From assembly GCA_965220505.1 (NCBI GenBank), contig CBDCQE010000001.1, forward strand, positions 496,001 through 560,000: DNA of 64,000 nucleotides. The letters run 5' to 3'. Shown here piece by piece: positions 1 through 6,831 of this stretch (the first letter of the stretch is position 1; every line of letters begins with the position of its first letter). The stretch comes from Bin87 sp965220505. Lineage in GTDB: Bacteria; Chloroflexota; Dehalococcoidia; Lucifugimonadales; UBA3495. The translations under genes were made by a program, and so were the position numbers. The notes under the pieces were generated by a model, which was not told where the DNA came from, made no database searches, and saw only the letters and a list, made by a program, of their open reading frames with translations.

Positions 1-1
1 C

Positions 2-349
2 GCCCTGGAGGGCGTCGGCGGCCTGACCGGTGACGAGGTTGTCGGCCTCAACATCATCCGGCATTCGCTGGAGCAGCCGCTGAAGATCATCGTCGAAAAC
101 GCCGGTGGCGAAGGCGCCGTGGTTCTGCACGACGTCAAGGACCAGTCCGATGACTACGGCTACGACGCCGAGGTCAGCGAGTTCGGCCCAATGCTCGAGC
201 GCGGCATCATCGACCCGGTCAAGGTGACCCGCTCGGCGCTGCAGAACGCGGCCTCCGTGGCGGCCATGGTTCTCACCACTGAGTCCATGATCACCGAGAT
301 CCCTGAGCCGACGCCGGCGATGCCCGCCGCCCCGCCGATGGACTTCTAG
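2..349 (+). CDS. groEL: Chaperonin GroEL, C-terminal part (5' truncated by window edge)
   Basis: This is the last 115 residues of the 60-kDa chaperonin, which folds cytosolic proteins inside a double-ring ATPase. The reading frame is open from the first bases. It shows the typical equatorial-domain end: GGEGAVV, then a D/YGYDA segment, the conserved GIIDPVKVTRSALQNA block, and the TTESMITEIPEP segment. The tail is short and ends PMDF rather than in a GGM repeat; many bacterial GroELs with duplicated genes or from non-proteobacterial phyla vary here. The gene is followed by a strong terminator, so it is the last gene of its transcript. groES is not visible, but it would lie outside the window. 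Confidence 0.96.
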   Translation, partial: ALEGVGGLTGDEVVGLNIIRHSLEQPLKIIVENAGGEGAVVLHDVKDQSDDYGYDAEVSEFGPMLERGIIDPVKVTRSALQNAASVAAMVLTTESMITEIPEPTPAMPAAPPMDF

Positions 350-378
350 TCCCAGGCGAACATCCCTCCGGGATTTAG

Positions 379-414
379 ACCGGGGCGGTTATTGCGACCG
401 CCCCGGTTCATTTT
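379..414 (+). terminator. Rho-independent terminator after groEL
   Basis: A perfect 11-bp inverted repeat (ACCGGGGCGGT at 379-389, complement at 397-407) has a 7-nt loop and is followed by TCATTTT. It sits 30 nt after the groEL stop codon. Confidence 0.85.
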
Positions 415-558
415 GGTGTCAGGGCGTTTTACCTACGCCCCGGATGGGAGTAATATTGCCATGCCGTTTATATTCCGCGCAGGCTTGGGCGTTTCCAGCG
501 TCTGCCTGGGTTGCTTCATTCGAGGCCGTAACTGAATAGATCTTTTGCCCGCCGCCTG

Positions 559-1905
559 TTGGCCTGGCATCCGCCGACGCCTTTCTTTTACGGGTGGCTG
601 GTGCTGGGCATGGCCTGCCTTTCCTCCGCCACCGGCGCCAGCGTGTCCCAGGTGGTGATGGGGGCCATCCAGGTGTACATCGTGGACGACACCGGGTGGG
701 ATATCGGGACGCTGTCCATAGCGGTGACCGCCGGCACCTGGATTTCGGGGATATTGGCTCCTTTCGCCGGCGCGCTGGCCGACCGATACGGCCCCAGGGT
801 CCTGACCACGGTGGGGCTGGTGGTGGTGGCGTGCGCGCTGCTGGCGATTTCGGCGGTGAACACCGATACCCCCTGGCCGTTCTTCGCCGCTTACATCGTC
901 GCCAGGACGGTGAGCAATCCGTTCCTGATCGGCATAGTACCCCGTGCCGCGACGGTCAACTTCTTTAGGCGGCGTCGGGGCGTCACCCTGGCGATTAACG
1001 GAATGGCGCGTCCGGTGGGCGGCGCGATCAACATCCAGATCATTTCGCTGATCGCGGCCACGCACAGTTGGCGGGCCTCCTACGGATACGTCGGGCTGTT
1101 CATGATGGCCATGACGGTGCCGGTATTCCTCATCATGCGGCGGACGCCGGAAGAGATCGGCATGCTGCCGGACGGGGACCGACCCGCTCCCGGATCCGAA
1201 GCCGCGCCACAATCCGGCGGCGGACGGCGGCCGGGCCGGCGCGCCCAGGCGGGGACACAGGAGTTCAGCTGGACAGCCCGCGAGGCGATGAAGACCCGAG
1301 CCTACTGGTGCATCGCCGGAACCGCGGTGCTGGCTATAATCGCGTCGGCGGGCTTGGGCTACATCCTGGTTCCGTTTCTCGTGAGCGATACGGGTCCAGG
1401 ATTGACTAATCCGCAGGCCGTCGGCGTGGGGGCGCTGGGAGCCGTGCTGGCGATGACCACGTTGGTCTGGGGTTTCCTGGCGGACAGGTTCGGACCTCGG
1501 CCGTGCATGGTAGCGACCATTTCCGGGGCGGTGCTTTCCGGCGTGTTCCTGGCCACCGGCGTGCACTCGGTGTGGACGGCCTATCTGTTTGCCGTTCTGT
1601 GGGGGTTCTTCTCTAACACCGTGGGGACGCTGGAGCACATGCTGCTGGCGCAGTACTTCGGGCGGGGGTCCTTCGGGGCCATACTGGGATCGCTGGGGCC
1701 GTTGCAGACCACGGCGTTGGGAGCCGCGCCGGTATTCGGCAGCTACCTGCTGACGTTCACGCACAGTTACAGCGTGGTGTTCATCGTGCTGATGGCGATG
1801 TACGCCGGCGCGGGCATGCTGATCCTCCTGGCAAAGGCTCCCCGGCTGCCGCCCCGGGCCACCCAAGCGCAAGCCGAGCCCGGCGTCGCGCCGGCAACGG
1901 TATAA
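559..1905 (+). CDS. Major facilitator superfamily transporter
   Basis: A 12-helix secondary transporter of the inner membrane (448 aa). The N-terminal FFYGWLVLGMA resembles the OxlT/monocarboxylate-type MFS group. The loop 2-3 motif appears as GALADRYGPR (about residues 74-83), and a second copy, GFLADRFGPR, falls at the matching place in the C-terminal half. The central loop (about residues 205-235) is charged and Arg-rich. No ATG fits. The frame opens just after a stop at 538, so the start is probably TTG at 559 (CTG at 556 is the alternative). The substrate cannot be told from sequence; an organic anion is a guess from the family. The gene stands alone between groEL and a RidA gene. Confidence 0.85.
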   Translation: MAWHPPTPFFYGWLVLGMACLSSATGASVSQVVMGAIQVYIVDDTGWDIGTLSIAVTAGTWISGILAPFAGALADRYGPRVLTTVGLVVVACALLAISAVNTDTPWPFFAAYIVARTVSNPFLIGIVPRAATVNFFRRRRGVTLAINGMARPVGGAINIQIISLIAATHSWRASYGYVGLFMMAMTVPVFLIMRRTPEEIGMLPDGDRPAPGSEAAPQSGGGRRPGRRAQAGTQEFSWTAREAMKTRAYWCIAGTAVLAIIASAGLGYILVPFLVSDTGPGLTNPQAVGVGALGAVLAMTTLVWGFLADRFGPRPCMVATISGAVLSGVFLATGVHSVWTAYLFAVLWGFFSNTVGTLEHMLLAQYFGRGSFGAILGSLGPLQTTALGAAPVFGSYLLTFTHSYSVVFIVLMAMYAGAGMLILLAKAPRLPPRATQAQAEPGVAPATV

Positions 1906-1949
1906 TCCCAACGAACCACCAAGGCGAACTACCAAATGGAGGCAAACCA

Positions 1950-2342
1950 ATGGCCAACAGCGAGTACATGAACCCCAGCGGCATTGCGGACCCCTCACCT
2001 TCCGGCTTCAGCGCAGTGGTGAAGGCGGGCAACACCGTCTACATCGCCGGTATGGTCGCGCAGGACGAAAACGGCAACGTGATCGGGGCGGGCGACACGG
2101 AAGAACAGACGCGGCAGATCTGGCGGAACATCGAGGTTGCGGTCAAGGCTGCCGGCGGGTCGCTTGCGGACATCGTCAAGACGACGACCTACGTGACCGG
2201 CATCGAGCACGCGCCGGCGGTGCGCAAGGTGCGCGGCGAACTGTTCCCCAGCAATCCGCCCACCAGCACGCTGCTGGTGGTAAGCGAACTGGCGAACCCG
2301 GCATACGTAGTGGAGATCGAGTCAATCGCGGTCTTAGGCTAG
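1950..2342 (+). CDS. RidA family (YjgF/YER057c/UK114) deaminase
   Basis: A 130-aa protein of the RidA family. These small trimeric enzymes hydrolyse reactive enamine/imine intermediates released by PLP enzymes such as threonine dehydratase. Family hallmarks are visible: the N-terminal GFSAVVKAGNTVYIAGMVAQDENGN stretch, the TTYVTGIEHAPAVRKV segment, and PPTSTLLVV (the normal position of the substrate-binding Arg region). The C-terminal VEIESIAV is the usual ending. A GGAGG-like site (AAATGGAGG) precedes the ATG. The exact residue that defines deaminase-active RidA (an Arg near residue 105) is not clearly conserved, so the protein may belong to a non-archetypal subgroup. Confidence 0.85.
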   Translation: MANSEYMNPSGIADPSPSGFSAVVKAGNTVYIAGMVAQDENGNVIGAGDTEEQTRQIWRNIEVAVKAAGGSLADIVKTTTYVTGIEHAPAVRKVRGELFPSNPPTSTLLVVSELANPAYVVEIESIAVLG

Positions 2343-2351
2343 TCGAAAATC

Positions 2352-2379
2352 CGCCCCCTGCCTCTGTAGGGAGGGGGCG
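2352..2379 (+). terminator. Hairpin after ridA, probable weak terminator
   Basis: CGCCCCCT at 2352-2359 pairs with AGGGGGCG at 2372-2379 across a 12-nt loop. There is no clear U tract, so it may only stabilise the 3' end. Confidence 0.45.
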
Positions 2380-2398
2380 AGTGCCCGATTCCGCCGTC

Positions 2399-2662
2399 AT
2401 GGTATCATTGAGGCGCCGGCATCGTAACACTCTGGCGGCGATATTCGATCAGCCTACGCGATCAAACATCCGTTGGGCCAACATCGAGTCGCTGCTGCTG
2501 GCTTGCGGAGCCGTTATCCAAGAGCGGGCCGGTTCACGCATATTCGTGGTACTAAACGGCGCAGGTTCTCACTTTCATCGCCCGCATCCCGAGCGGGTAG
2601 CCGGGAAAGGTCTGGTAGAACAAGTACGCGCATTCTTGATTGAAGCGGGCATAGAACCATGA
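2399..2662 (+). CDS. hicA: HicA-like mRNA interferase toxin
   Basis: A small basic protein (87 aa from the second Met; an upstream ATG at 2381 would add 6 residues). The pattern RRHRNTLAAIFDQP, WANIESLLLACGAVIQERAGSR, then HRPHP and a final VEQVRAFLIEAGI is that of HicA-type double-stranded-RNA-binding-fold toxins, which cleave mRNA. The family His normally lies in a GSHH-like motif. Here GSHFHRPHP carries it at about residue 58. The stop codon overlaps the start of the next gene by 4 nt (ATGA-type coupling), as expected for a type II toxin-antitoxin pair. A start at 2399 is favoured because the family begins close to this point. Confidence 0.7.
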   Translation: MVSLRRRHRNTLAAIFDQPTRSNIRWANIESLLLACGAVIQERAGSRIFVVLNGAGSHFHRPHPERVAGKGLVEQVRAFLIEAGIEP

Positions 2663-3042
2663 TGGAGTACAAAGGCTATCGAGCAGCGGTAACCTTCGAT
2701 GACGGCGCCGGGGTTTTTTTCGGCACGGTGGTAGATACGCGCGACGTGATAACCTTCGAAGGCGATTCTGTCGAGCAGTTACGACGGGAGTTCAAGTTTT
2801 CCGTGGACGACTATCTGAATGCGTGCCGGGAATGGGGCCGTGATCCAGACAAGCCTTATTCCGGCGAAATCTCGTTCAAGGTCAGTTCCAATGTACACCG
2901 CACGGCGGACGCCGCCGCCAGATCGGAGGGCAAAACCCTGGAGGATTGGCTGGCCGAAACGGTGGAATGGGTAGCGGAGCAAACACTCAACCCGCCGTCA
3001 TACACCAGCCCGTGTTGCCACGACGAGTGCTGCTGCGATTAG
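2659..3042 (+). CDS. hicB: HicB-like antitoxin
   Basis: A 127-aa HicB-family protein. The N-terminal half (YKGYRAAVTFDDGAGVFFG, then VITFEGDSVEQLRREF) is the partial RNase H fold that neutralises HicA. The second half (SGEISFKVSSNVHRTADAAARSEGKTLEDWLAE) is a ribbon-helix-helix/HTH-like DNA-binding domain, so autoregulation is likely. It overlaps the toxin gene by 4 nt, giving toxin-first order as in classic hicAB. The C terminus is odd: it carries a cluster of five cysteines and a His in the last 14 residues, which is not usual for HicB and might bind metal. The frame is intact. Confidence 0.75.
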   Translation: MMEYKGYRAAVTFDDGAGVFFGTVVDTRDVITFEGDSVEQLRREFKFSVDDYLNACREWGRDPDKPYSGEISFKVSSNVHRTADAAARSEGKTLEDWLAETVEWVAEQTLNPPSYTSPCCHDECCCD

Positions 3043-3207
3043 TCGCTCCGTTTCCGTTCACGGGAGAAGACCAGAGCAAGGTTATCCTCGACGTAAACCA
3101 GGCCATAGTCGAAGCCGCAAAATTGGCAGAAGGGGCGACTACGCAGACCGCCGAGCCTCGACCAAGGTGGCGGATTGGGCAGTTGCACGGCGGCCAATTA
3201 GGGCGAA

Positions 3208-3465
3208 TCAGGTGTGCCAAGTTTCGAGATCGGCGCGACGCTTCTGGAGGACGAGCCACATGCGGTGCCAGACGTAGCGCCGCTCCGGTTCTTCCAGACT
3301 GCGGTCGATCAGGCCACGGACGGCCAGCACGGCCTGCCCGGCAAAAAAGCCCCACTGGCCGGGTTCGTTGCGGAGCCACCCTTCCACGCGGTCCGGGTGA
3401 GCGTCCGCAACAGCTTCCAACAATTGATCCAGGGCGGCATCAGCGCCGCCTGAACCGGTGGCCAT
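3208..3465 (-). CDS. Hypothetical protein at the end of the thi operon
   Basis: An 85-aa acidic, Trp-rich protein that I do not recognise. It starts at an ATG 4 nt downstream of the thiS stop, so it is almost certainly co-transcribed and translationally coupled. A longer reading frame extends into thiS, but a start there is unlikely. Visible features are an N-terminal helix (ALDQLLEAVADAHPDRVEGWL) and a region of conserved look, WGFFAGQAVLAVRGLIDRSL, followed by RRYVWHRMWLVLQKR. There are no membrane segments and no cysteines. Its position suggests a role linked to thiamine synthesis, but that is inference only. Confidence 0.55.
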   Translation of the reverse strand: MATGSGGADAALDQLLEAVADAHPDRVEGWLRNEPGQWGFFAGQAVLAVRGLIDRSLEEPERRYVWHRMWLVLQKRRADLETWHT

Positions 3466-3469
3466 GGGA

Positions 3470-3685
3470 TCAGCCGCCGCCGACCGGACGGACGATCTCC
3501 AAAGCATCGCCCGGGTGGAGTTTCACCTTTTCGAAGTCCTCTTTGCGGATCACCTGGCCGTTGTACCCCACGGCGATGAACCGCATGTTGACGTCGATGG
3601 TGGCGAGATAGGACTGAAGGTTGAGACCTTCGTCGATGTCCCGAGGTTTGCCGTTGACTTGAAGGGTGATCATACTGACGCTCAC
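3470..3685 (-). CDS. thiS: Sulfur carrier protein ThiS
   Basis: A ubiquitin-like sulfur carrier of 71 aa (or 67 aa if it starts at the second Met). The C-terminal thiocarboxylate donates sulfur to ThiG during thiazole synthesis. It shows the family pattern: a short beta start (ITLQVNGKPRDI), the middle FIAVGYNGQVIRKEDFEKVKLHPGDALEIVRPVGGG, and the essential C-terminal Gly-Gly, here GGG. The first codons overlap the end of thiE by 4 nt. No adenylyltransferase gene (thiF) lies nearby, so activation must be done by a protein encoded elsewhere. Confidence 0.92.
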   Translation of the reverse strand: MSVSMITLQVNGKPRDIDEGLNLQSYLATIDVNMRFIAVGYNGQVIRKEDFEKVKLHPGDALEIVRPVGGG

Positions 3686-4371
3686 CTCCGGCTCGTAGTA
3701 TAGCGGCTCCCTGGACTCCGGTTCTCACCCGCGCCGGCTACCGCGTCCCGCATGGCCGATTTTATGCGCGAGGCCTCCCGTTGCGGGTCCGCGCTGGCGA
3801 GGATGGCCGTGATAACCGCCGCACCGTTGGCGCCGGCCCGGATGACCTGAGCGACGTTGTCGGCGGTGATGCCCCCGATACCCAGGAGCGGCGTATTCAC
3901 GTCCGCCGACCTGATGCGCTCCAACAGGCCGGGCCCCGACGGCTCCTCGCCGGGATGAGACCGAGTGGCGAACATGGTCCCGACAAGCAGGAAATCCGCG
4001 CCGGATTGTTCCGCCTGCATGGCACCTTCCACCGAGTGGATGGAGCGACCGATGATAGCCCCGTCGGGCAGGATCGGGCGCACGGCGGAAGTGGGCATGG
4101 CAGCTTCGCCTAGCTGAACCCCGTTAGCGCCAGCCGCGATAGCCACGTCGGCGCGCTCATTGATCAGGAGGATTGCGGGTGGCCTGGCGACTTCGCGCAG
4201 AGCCAGCGCCAGTTCCAGAAGAGTGCTGCCGGGCTCGTCCTTGTCCCGAAGCTGGACTACATCAACGCCGCCGGCGATGGCGGCCGATACCCGGCCCGGC
4301 AATTCGTCGGGAGGGCAGACGCGCCGGTCGGTGACCAGGCACAGGGCGGGAATTGGCAAGGCCGCGCCCAT
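3682..4371 (-). CDS. thiE: Thiamine-phosphate synthase
   Basis: This enzyme joins the pyrimidine (HMP-PP) and thiazole phosphate moieties to form thiamine monophosphate. It is a TIM barrel of about 229 aa. Motifs seen: LCLVTDRR at the start, VDVVQLRDKDE (pyrimidine site), ILLINERADVAIAAGANGVQLGE (with the family's N-D/R-HLG region reading VQLGE), IIGRSIHS, DFLLVGTMFATRSHPG and LLGIGGITADNV. The usual GxVFPTxTK loop reads GTMFATRSHPG. The reading frame is open further upstream, but the ATG at 4371 lies 10 nt after the thiG stop and gives a normal-length protein. It overlaps thiS by 4 nt. Confidence 0.92.
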   Translation of the reverse strand: MGAALPIPALCLVTDRRVCPPDELPGRVSAAIAGGVDVVQLRDKDEPGSTLLELALALREVARPPAILLINERADVAIAAGANGVQLGEAAMPTSAVRPILPDGAIIGRSIHSVEGAMQAEQSGADFLLVGTMFATRSHPGEEPSGPGLLERIRSADVNTPLLGIGGITADNVAQVIRAGANGAAVITAILASADPQREASRIKSAMRDAVAGAGENRSPGSRYTTSRR

Positions 4372-4381
4372 GGGAAGAGGC

Positions 4382-5167
4382 TCAGGCAGCCGCGACGGGT
4401 TCCGGCACGTCGGTGGGCGGGCTGCTGGCAATGGCCTCGGTGCGCACCGGAATGCGGCCGGCCAGGTAGGCCTGGCGCCCGGCTTCCACTCCCTTGCGGA
4501 AAGCGTCGGCCATCATGGCCGGGTTTTCGGCCTGGGCGATGGCGGTGTTGACCAGCACGGCGGAGGCGCCCATTTCCAGCGCCTTGGAAGCGTCGGACGG
4601 GACGGCCAGGCCGGCGTCCACGACGACGGGAACCGTAGCGTTTTCGAGGATGATGCGCACTTCCTCAACGGTGTGGATGCCCTGGCCGGAACCGATGGCG
4701 GACCCCAACGGCATGACGGTTACGCAGCCGGCTTCTTCGAGGTTCTTGGCGAGGACCGGATCGGCGTGGATGTAGGGCAGGACCTTGAAGCCTTCGTCCA
4801 CCAACTGACGCGCTGCCTCGAGGGTCCCGTTGGGGTCGGGGAACAGGTACTTGGCGTCGGGGATGACCTCGAGCTTGACGAAGTCGGTCTGGCAAACTTC
4901 GCGGCCGAGACGGGCAACGAACAGCGCCTCCTCGACGGTGCGGCAGCCGGCCGTATTGGGCAGGATGCGGTACTTGTCGAGGTTGACGTGTTCGAGGATG
5001 TTCTGCTCGGGATTGTCGAGGTCGAGGCGGCGAATGGCCACGGTGACCATCTCGGTGCCCGAAGCTTCGAGGGAATCGATCATTTCCTGCATGCTGCGAT
5101 GCCGGCCGGTACCGACGATCAGCCGGGAAGAAAACGACACGCCACCAATTACCAGTTCGTCGGCCAT
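4382..5167 (-). CDS. thiG: Thiazole synthase
   Basis: ThiG makes the thiazole phosphate ring from deoxyxylulose 5-phosphate, dehydroglycine and ThiS-thiocarboxylate. The sequence is 261 aa. It shows GGVSFSSRLIVGTGRH (usually GTGKY), the active-site Lys in FVKLEVIPD, the phosphate site LGSAIGSGQGI, and VVVDAGLAVPSDASKALEMGASAVLVNTAIA. The start at 5167 is chosen because AGGAG precedes it by 10 nt. An in-frame ATG at 5218 lies in the riboswitch leader and lacks a site. This is the first gene of the thiG-thiE-thiS operon. The lyase that supplies dehydroglycine (ThiH) or the oxidase that supplies iminoglycine (ThiO) is not in this window. Confidence 0.95.
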   Translation of the reverse strand: MADELVIGGVSFSSRLIVGTGRHRSMQEMIDSLEASGTEMVTVAIRRLDLDNPEQNILEHVNLDKYRILPNTAGCRTVEEALFVARLGREVCQTDFVKLEVIPDAKYLFPDPNGTLEAARQLVDEGFKVLPYIHADPVLAKNLEEAGCVTVMPLGSAIGSGQGIHTVEEVRIILENATVPVVVDAGLAVPSDASKALEMGASAVLVNTAIAQAENPAMMADAFRKGVEAGRQAYLAGRIPVRTEAIASSPPTDVPEPVAAA

Positions 5168-5227
5168 CGCTGTCACTCTCCTGTGTGCTGCCGGAAACGG
5201 GAGTTCCGTGGCCGGCATTTGCCTGAA

Positions 5228-5257
5228 ATGCGAAACCGCCAGGCGGGTACCCGGCGG
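5228..5257 (-). terminator. Terminator/attenuator hairpin in the thi leader
   Basis: Read on the minus strand, CCGCCGGG can pair with CCTGGCGG (one G-U pair) over a 6-nt loop, followed by TTTCGCATTT. It lies between the TPP aptamer and the thiG start. This is the place expected for a riboswitch-controlled intrinsic terminator. Confidence 0.6.
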
Positions 5258-5274
5258 CCGAATGTCAAAGCTAC

Positions 5275-5375
5275 CTACTGTTCCTCCGCCGGCATTACCC
5301 GGGTCAGGTACAGACGGTCGGCGACGAAGTTGGCCGCCCTCTCAGCCTGGTTTGCCCAAGCTCCCGCCAGAATCG
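5275..5375 (-). promoter_or_regulatory. TPP riboswitch (THI element)
   Basis: The minus strand contains the conserved CTGAGA at 5345-5340 and ACCTGACCCGGGTAATGCC at 5309-5291, followed by a GGCGGAGGAAC end. Together these are the core of the thiamine pyrophosphate aptamer. The outer stem is formed by GGC/GCC bases near 5365 and 5275. It precedes thiG and probably turns the thi operon off when TPP is plentiful, through the adjacent terminator hairpin. Confidence 0.93.
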
Positions 5376-5399
5376 CGTGAGGCGTTCAGTTGTGGATCG

Positions 5400-5428
5400 A
5401 ATGTAGCACTACGGGACGGGCAAGTCAA
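5400..5428 (-). promoter_or_regulatory. Sigma-70-type promoter of the thi operon
   Basis: On the minus strand TTGACT (5428-5423) and TACATT (5405-5400) are separated by exactly 17 nt. The predicted transcript start near 5393 is just ahead of the TPP aptamer. Confidence 0.7.
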
Positions 5429-5444
5429 ACGGGGACGGTGTCCT

Positions 5445-6143
5445 TTACAACAACAACCGCAAACGTGTCAGGTCTGATGGGTTGACGTGATCTTGGATCT
5501 TCCTTGGCTGACGGGCGTTCGGGTGCGGTAGCGAAACGATTGCTCGGGTACGCCCACTGACCGGGACGTCGAAACTGACTGCACGCGCCGGATCCAGGTT
5601 CCAGATCCTGGAGCAGGTACTTTGAGAATGCTTGCCCAAGATGATCAGGATGGTCGCTGGCGACTGCGCCAGTACCGATGAAAGCCAACGTTGTGAGCAA
5701 GATTGCAAAGCTTCGGGAACGCCCATTTCGCCGCGGGACTTGCAATGCACCACTTCGGTGAGAGCGAAATCTACGCCGGCAACCACCTCGCGTTGAAAGA
5801 TCTCTTTGGCCCTCGCACGCACGCCGGTCCAGAAAGGCACCCTGTTGTAGGTGCGAGCGTCGACATAGCCGGCGCCGGCGTCAAACCTGCGCTGGAAGTA
5901 GTCGGACGTACACTCAGCGGACCAACTGAGGGTGGGATAGCGTTCCTGTTCGCTGATACTGGGATTCGACGAAATGAATAAGATCGGAGCCTGTTCGATG
6001 TGTCCGGACCAAGGCTCGGGAACATGGTAATTTTCGGTAGCCTGGATACTCGCTACCAAAGCACACGGATGGGATTGGTTGCGGCGGGCGATTGGCAACT
6101 CCGGGCAACGAGTGATGCCCAGCAAAAGCTCATCCCGTTCCAA
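5445..6143 (-). CDS. Uracil-DNA glycosylase superfamily-like protein
   Basis: A 232-aa protein whose layout follows the UDG superfamily. ILFISSNPSIS (about residue 53) takes the place of the GQDPY/GQNPG motif. It is followed by a TEVVHCKSRGE strand-turn like the TNVVKCRPP segment of family 4 enzymes, then ILIILGKHSQ, and a late LPHPNAR like the catalytic HPS motif. Such proteins excise uracil or other damaged bases, but the acidic water-activating residue of motif 1 is not evident and activity is uncertain. The ATG is 2 nt downstream of the CoA-transferase B gene, so it is the last gene of that minus-strand operon. There is no obvious functional link to it. Confidence 0.65.
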   Translation of the reverse strand: MERDELLLGITRCPELPIARRNQSHPCALVASIQATENYHVPEPWSGHIEQAPILFISSNPSISEQERYPTLSWSAECTSDYFQRRFDAGAGYVDARTYNRVPFWTGVRARAKEIFQREVVAGVDFALTEVVHCKSRGEMGVPEALQSCSQRWLSSVLAQSPATILIILGKHSQSTCSRIWNLDPARAVSFDVPVSGRTRAIVSLPHPNARQPRKIQDHVNPSDLTRLRLLL

Positions 6144-6145
6144 AA

Positions 6146-6817
6146 CTAAACCTCGTACTCGGCGACTGCGTCGGGGATGATCAGTCTAGCACCGGTTACT
6201 TCCTGCACGTCTTCAGGGGTCCAACCCGGGGCGGCTTCGTGCAGGACCATGCCCTCCGGCGTTGGTTCCATCACGGCGATGTCGGTCACGACGAGAGATA
6301 CGCAGCCACGGCCGGTGAGCGGGAAACTGCACTCTTCGACCACCTTGGGGTTGCCGTTGCGGTCGTTGTGCTCCATGGCTACGATGACCTTGTCCGCCCC
6401 GGCGGCCAGGTCCATTGCGCCGCCGATGTTGCCGACGCCGCGCTCGGGCAGCATCCAGTTGGCGAGGTCTCCGGTGGCCGAGACTTGATGCGCGCCTAGA
6501 ATCGTAACGTCAACGTGGCCGCCGCGGATCATGGCGAAGGCGTCAACGGAGGAGAAGTAGGCCATTCCGGGGACCGATTGCAGGAATTGGCCGCCGGCGT
6601 TGATCAGGTCGATGTCTTCGCTTCCCTCGTCGGCCAGGGGGCCGCAGTTCAAGACCCCACTCTCGCTGTGGTAGAAGACCACGCTCTCATCGTCCACGAA
6701 CATGGATACCAGGGTGGGAATTCCGATGCCGAGGTTTACGCAGGAACCGGCGGGCAGTTCCTTCGCCACGCGCATGGCGATGATGGCCCGGTCGAGGCGT
6801 TCTTTGTCTGCGGTCAT
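6146..6817 (-). CDS. 3-oxoacid-type CoA-transferase, subunit B
   Basis: A family I CoA-transferase beta subunit (223 aa). It swaps CoA between an acyl-CoA and a free acid through a glutamyl-CoA intermediate. The catalytic Glu is in the SESGVLN motif (about residue 52), which corresponds to the SENG motif of succinyl-CoA:3-ketoacid transferases. Other hallmarks are VNLGIGIPTLV, GGQFLQSVPG, RGGHVDVTILGAHQVS, NIGGAMDLAAGADKVIVAMEH and LTGRGCVSLVVTD. It follows the B-A fusion gene by 14 nt and probably forms the working heterodimer with the A half of that fusion. The substrate is unknown; acetoacetate or another 3-oxoacid is likely from the family. Confidence 0.9.
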   Translation of the reverse strand: MTADKERLDRAIIAMRVAKELPAGSCVNLGIGIPTLVSMFVDDESVVFYHSESGVLNCGPLADEGSEDIDLINAGGQFLQSVPGMAYFSSVDAFAMIRGGHVDVTILGAHQVSATGDLANWMLPERGVGNIGGAMDLAAGADKVIVAMEHNDRNGNPKVVEECSFPLTGRGCVSLVVTDIAVMEPTPEGMVLHEAAPGWTPEDVQEVTGARLIIPDAVAEYEV

Positions 6818-6831
6818 GGCGGATACTCCGG

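Noticed and set aside
461..535. Short ATG frame (24 codons) before the MFS gene
   Set aside because: No ribosome site or similarity, and it ends before the transporter start. It could be a leader peptide, but nothing supports it.
433..1998. Long minus-strand open frame (521 codons) opposite the MFS gene
   Set aside because: It is Arg/Pro/His-rich with no domain pattern, and the plus strand clearly codes for a membrane transporter. It is a high-GC antisense shadow.
4160..5380. 406-codon plus-strand open frame over thiE and thiG
   Set aside because: It covers two well-supported minus-strand genes plus the riboswitch and has no family features.
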